This document shows, piece by piece, positions 5,893 through 7,293 of a DNA stretch of 7,293 bases. Origin of the DNA: Candidatus Saccharimonadota bacterium (lineage in GTDB: Bacteria; Eremiobacterota; Xenobia; Xenobiales; Xenobiaceae); the NCBI GenBank assembly GCA_004554425.1, contig SFMI01000083.1, positions 1-7,293 on the forward strand, read 5' to 3'. Within the stretch, counting starts at the first letter, position 1. The number at the start of each line of letters is the position of its first letter. The position numbers were made by a program, and so were the translations under genes. Under the pieces are notes generated by a model. The model saw only the letters and a program-made list of their open reading frames with translations. It had not been told where the DNA came from and did not search any database.

Positions 5893-6996
5893 GTGACTTC
5901 TTTGTTATACGAAAAATTATCAGTCGCTGTTTTAGGCGGCGGCAATTGTGCTCATTCTCTCTCGTGTTATCTTTCTAAATTAGGCTGTTCTGTGCATATG
6001 TGGGTGCGCAATTTAAGCCATTTGTGTCCTTGTGTTGTTAAAGGGCATCATATAGAAGCTTATGGTAAATTGGAAGGGGACTTCTGCCTCTATTCAGTAA
6101 GCTCAGATTTAGAAGAATCTATTGCTAATTGTCAAATAATTTTTGTGGCTACGGTGACTACTGCCTATCGAGATATTGCTGCCAAGTTAACTCCTTACCT
6201 GAAGCCTGGCCAGATAGTTGTAGTCTTTTCCTCTAAATTGGCTGCTTCAGTTAAATTTGAGCATACGCTTTGGGAGCATAATCCTGACCTTAAAGATAAA
6301 GTTACTGTCGTGGAGACGGATGCACTTTTTGCTTCTCGTTTGCAACCGGACGGCAAAATTTGGGTGCGTGGTATAAAAAGTTGGAACTTGGTTTGTACTC
6401 TACAGCGTCGCAATTTAGAGAAGATTTTGCCTTTAATGCAAGATCTCTTCCCTGGTCTTGAACCAGCTGACAATGTTATTCAGCGTGGCCTTACAGATTT
6501 TGGCGCTTTAGCTCATCCACTAACTATGATAGCTAACATGAATAGGGTAGATCGAGCGGAACATTTCCTCTTTTATTGCGAAGGCTTTACTGAGCATACT
6601 GTAAAGCTTATGCTGGCTTTAGAAAAAGAGTTTCAAGCTGTAGCTGAAGCTTACACCACTAAATTACTTCCAGCTGAAGAATGGCTTGACAATTATTATG
6701 GGTGCGATTTAGAAGGCCATTCTTTGCTTAAAGCTATGCAAACTGTACCCAATTATAAGACCAGCGTAGCGACAGATAAGCTTAATCATCGCTACTTACG
6801 CGAAGATGTTTGCTCAACGCTAGTACCTATGCATTATTTAGCTAAGTTGGCTGGAATAGAGACTCCTATTGCTGACGCCATTGTTTATATCGCTCAAGTT
6901 TTAACTGGAGAAAATTTTTTACAAACGGGGCGTACTTTAGATAAATTAGGCTGGTCAAAACTCTCTTATTCTGAATTAAAAAAATGGATTTCTTAG
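5893..6996 (+). CDS. Octopine/nopaline dehydrogenase family protein (opine dehydrogenase-like)
   Basis: The 367-residue product matches the NAD(P)-dependent opine dehydrogenases, which reductively join the amino group of an amino acid or related compound to a 2-keto acid. Residues 9-115 form the nucleotide-binding fold: SVAVLGGGNCAHSLSCYL carries the G-GGN dinucleotide loop at 14-18, and WVRN ends the second strand. The second domain has FGALAHPLTMIANMNRVD, whose H208 corresponds to the catalytic histidine of the family, and HRYLREDVCSTLVPM, whose D305 fits its partner aspartate. The length is ordinary for the family. The N-terminal 80 residues contain seven cysteines, including one in the cofactor loop. 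The GTG start has no clear Shine-Dalgarno; it is the first start before the Rossmann strand and could be a few codons off. The next gene begins one base after the stop. The substrate cannot be told from sequence; an opine or opine-type metallophore is inference. Confidence 0.85.
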   Translation: MTSLLYEKLSVAVLGGGNCAHSLSCYLSKLGCSVHMWVRNLSHLCPCVVKGHHIEAYGKLEGDFCLYSVSSDLEESIANCQIIFVATVTTAYRDIAAKLTPYLKPGQIVVVFSSKLAASVKFEHTLWEHNPDLKDKVTVVETDALFASRLQPDGKIWVRGIKSWNLVCTLQRRNLEKILPLMQDLFPGLEPADNVIQRGLTDFGALAHPLTMIANMNRVDRAEHFLFYCEGFTEHTVKLMLALEKEFQAVAEAYTTKLLPAEEWLDNYYGCDLEGHSLLKAMQTVPNYKTSVATDKLNHRYLREDVCSTLVPMHYLAKLAGIETPIADAIVYIAQVLTGENFLQTGRTLDKLGWSKLSYSELKKWIS

Positions 6997-6997
6997 T

Positions 6998-7293
6998 ATG
7001 AACGGCAGTGCTATATGTGTGCTTTTAGCTCTTTTAGCTGCTTCAATTGAGCCTATCTTAGTCAAATTGGGCTACAGAGGCGCTGTTACGCCTTTACAGC
7101 TCTTAGTACTAAAAAATGTGGTGGCTGCGTTAGTTATTTTACCTATGACTAGGCATTTTCGCTTGGTACGCTACACTGATGCTTTGCGCATAGGTAGCGT
7201 CAGCATTTTATTATTGATAACTAATGGGCTCACACTTTACGCTTTGAAGTATATTTCTGCTGTTGAAGTTATAACTATTGTAACTACTACTCC
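6998..7293 (+). CDS. EamA/DMT-family transporter, N-terminal part (3' truncated by window)
   Basis: ATG at 6998 lies one base after the TAG of the dehydrogenase, with no separate Shine-Dalgarno, which indicates translational coupling. The frame is open for 98 codons to the window end. The product starts MNGSAICVLLALLAASIEPI and shows hydrophobic helices at about 4-22, 33-50, 63-80 and 85-98. Features typical of EamA repeats are visible: an early proline followed by a lysine (IEPILVKLGY), the Q-L-L-V-L-K-N segment at the start of helix 2 (compare the usual R-N/R-F position), a basic loop (TRHFRLVRY), and the fourth helix beginning YISAVEVITIVTTT. EamA proteins are about 300 residues with ten helices and usually export small amino-acid-like compounds through the inner membrane. 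Here it probably moves the product or substrate of the dehydrogenase; direction is inferred. Confidence 0.8.
   Translation, partial: MNGSAICVLLALLAASIEPILVKLGYRGAVTPLQLLVLKNVVAALVILPMTRHFRLVRYTDALRIGSVSILLLITNGLTLYALKYISAVEVITIVTTT

Noticed and set aside
6195..6473. Minus-strand ORF of 92 codons inside the opine dehydrogenase gene
   Set aside because: It is antisense to a confidently assigned enzyme and has no start signal.
5893..7293. Firm assignment as a staphylopine/pseudopaline operon with cnt gene names
   Set aside because: Only a dehydrogenase and part of a transporter are present, and no CntL-like gene is in view. The similarity of layout is not enough to assign gene symbols.

Overview
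The window is about 7.3 kb of moderately AT-rich bacterial DNA. It holds two complete large genes on the minus strand, one complete gene and one truncated gene forming an operon on the plus strand, a short plus-strand gene in the middle, and the last codons of a plus-strand gene at the left edge. Start sites carry bacterial Shine-Dalgarno sequences and genes end in factor-independent terminators. No rRNA, tRNA, CRISPR array, transposase or integrase is visible. The protein families (copper-amine-oxidase-N type stalk domains, a very long coiled-coil protein with a CHAP/NlpC-like end, an opine dehydrogenase with a DMT exporter) fit an uncultured Firmicutes-like or Melainabacteria/Margulisbacteria-like lineage. 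That taxonomic guess is inference and weak.

Layout. Positions 1-81 are the end of an unidentified plus-strand gene. Two hairpins (93-138 and 150-179) close it and meet the convergent 1095-residue minus-strand gene (191-3478). Between 3479 and 4188 lies a 710-base region. It has an AT-rich stretch with a palindrome, a good sigma70-type promoter (3729-3757), a structured leader, a 43-codon ORF with a Shine-Dalgarno (3987-4118), and a strong bidirectional terminator (4122-4166). A secreted stalk-domain protein (4189-5589, minus) follows. A 303-base divergent intergenic region with two palindromes and one promoter separates it from the plus-strand pair of opine dehydrogenase (5893-6996) and EamA/DMT transporter (from 6998, cut by the window end).

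How the parts may work together. The dehydrogenase-transporter pair has a 1-base gap and reads as a small metabolite synthesis-and-export (or uptake) unit. Opine metallophore systems have a similar pairing, but no other metallophore gene is in view. The two minus-strand proteins look like envelope or extracellular proteins: one has a signal peptide, and the other is a filament-like protein with a putative cysteine peptidase/amidase end and no recognisable signal peptide. The most unusual parts are this 1095-residue protein and the roughly 400-nt transcription unit with a long structured leader before a 43-residue protein.
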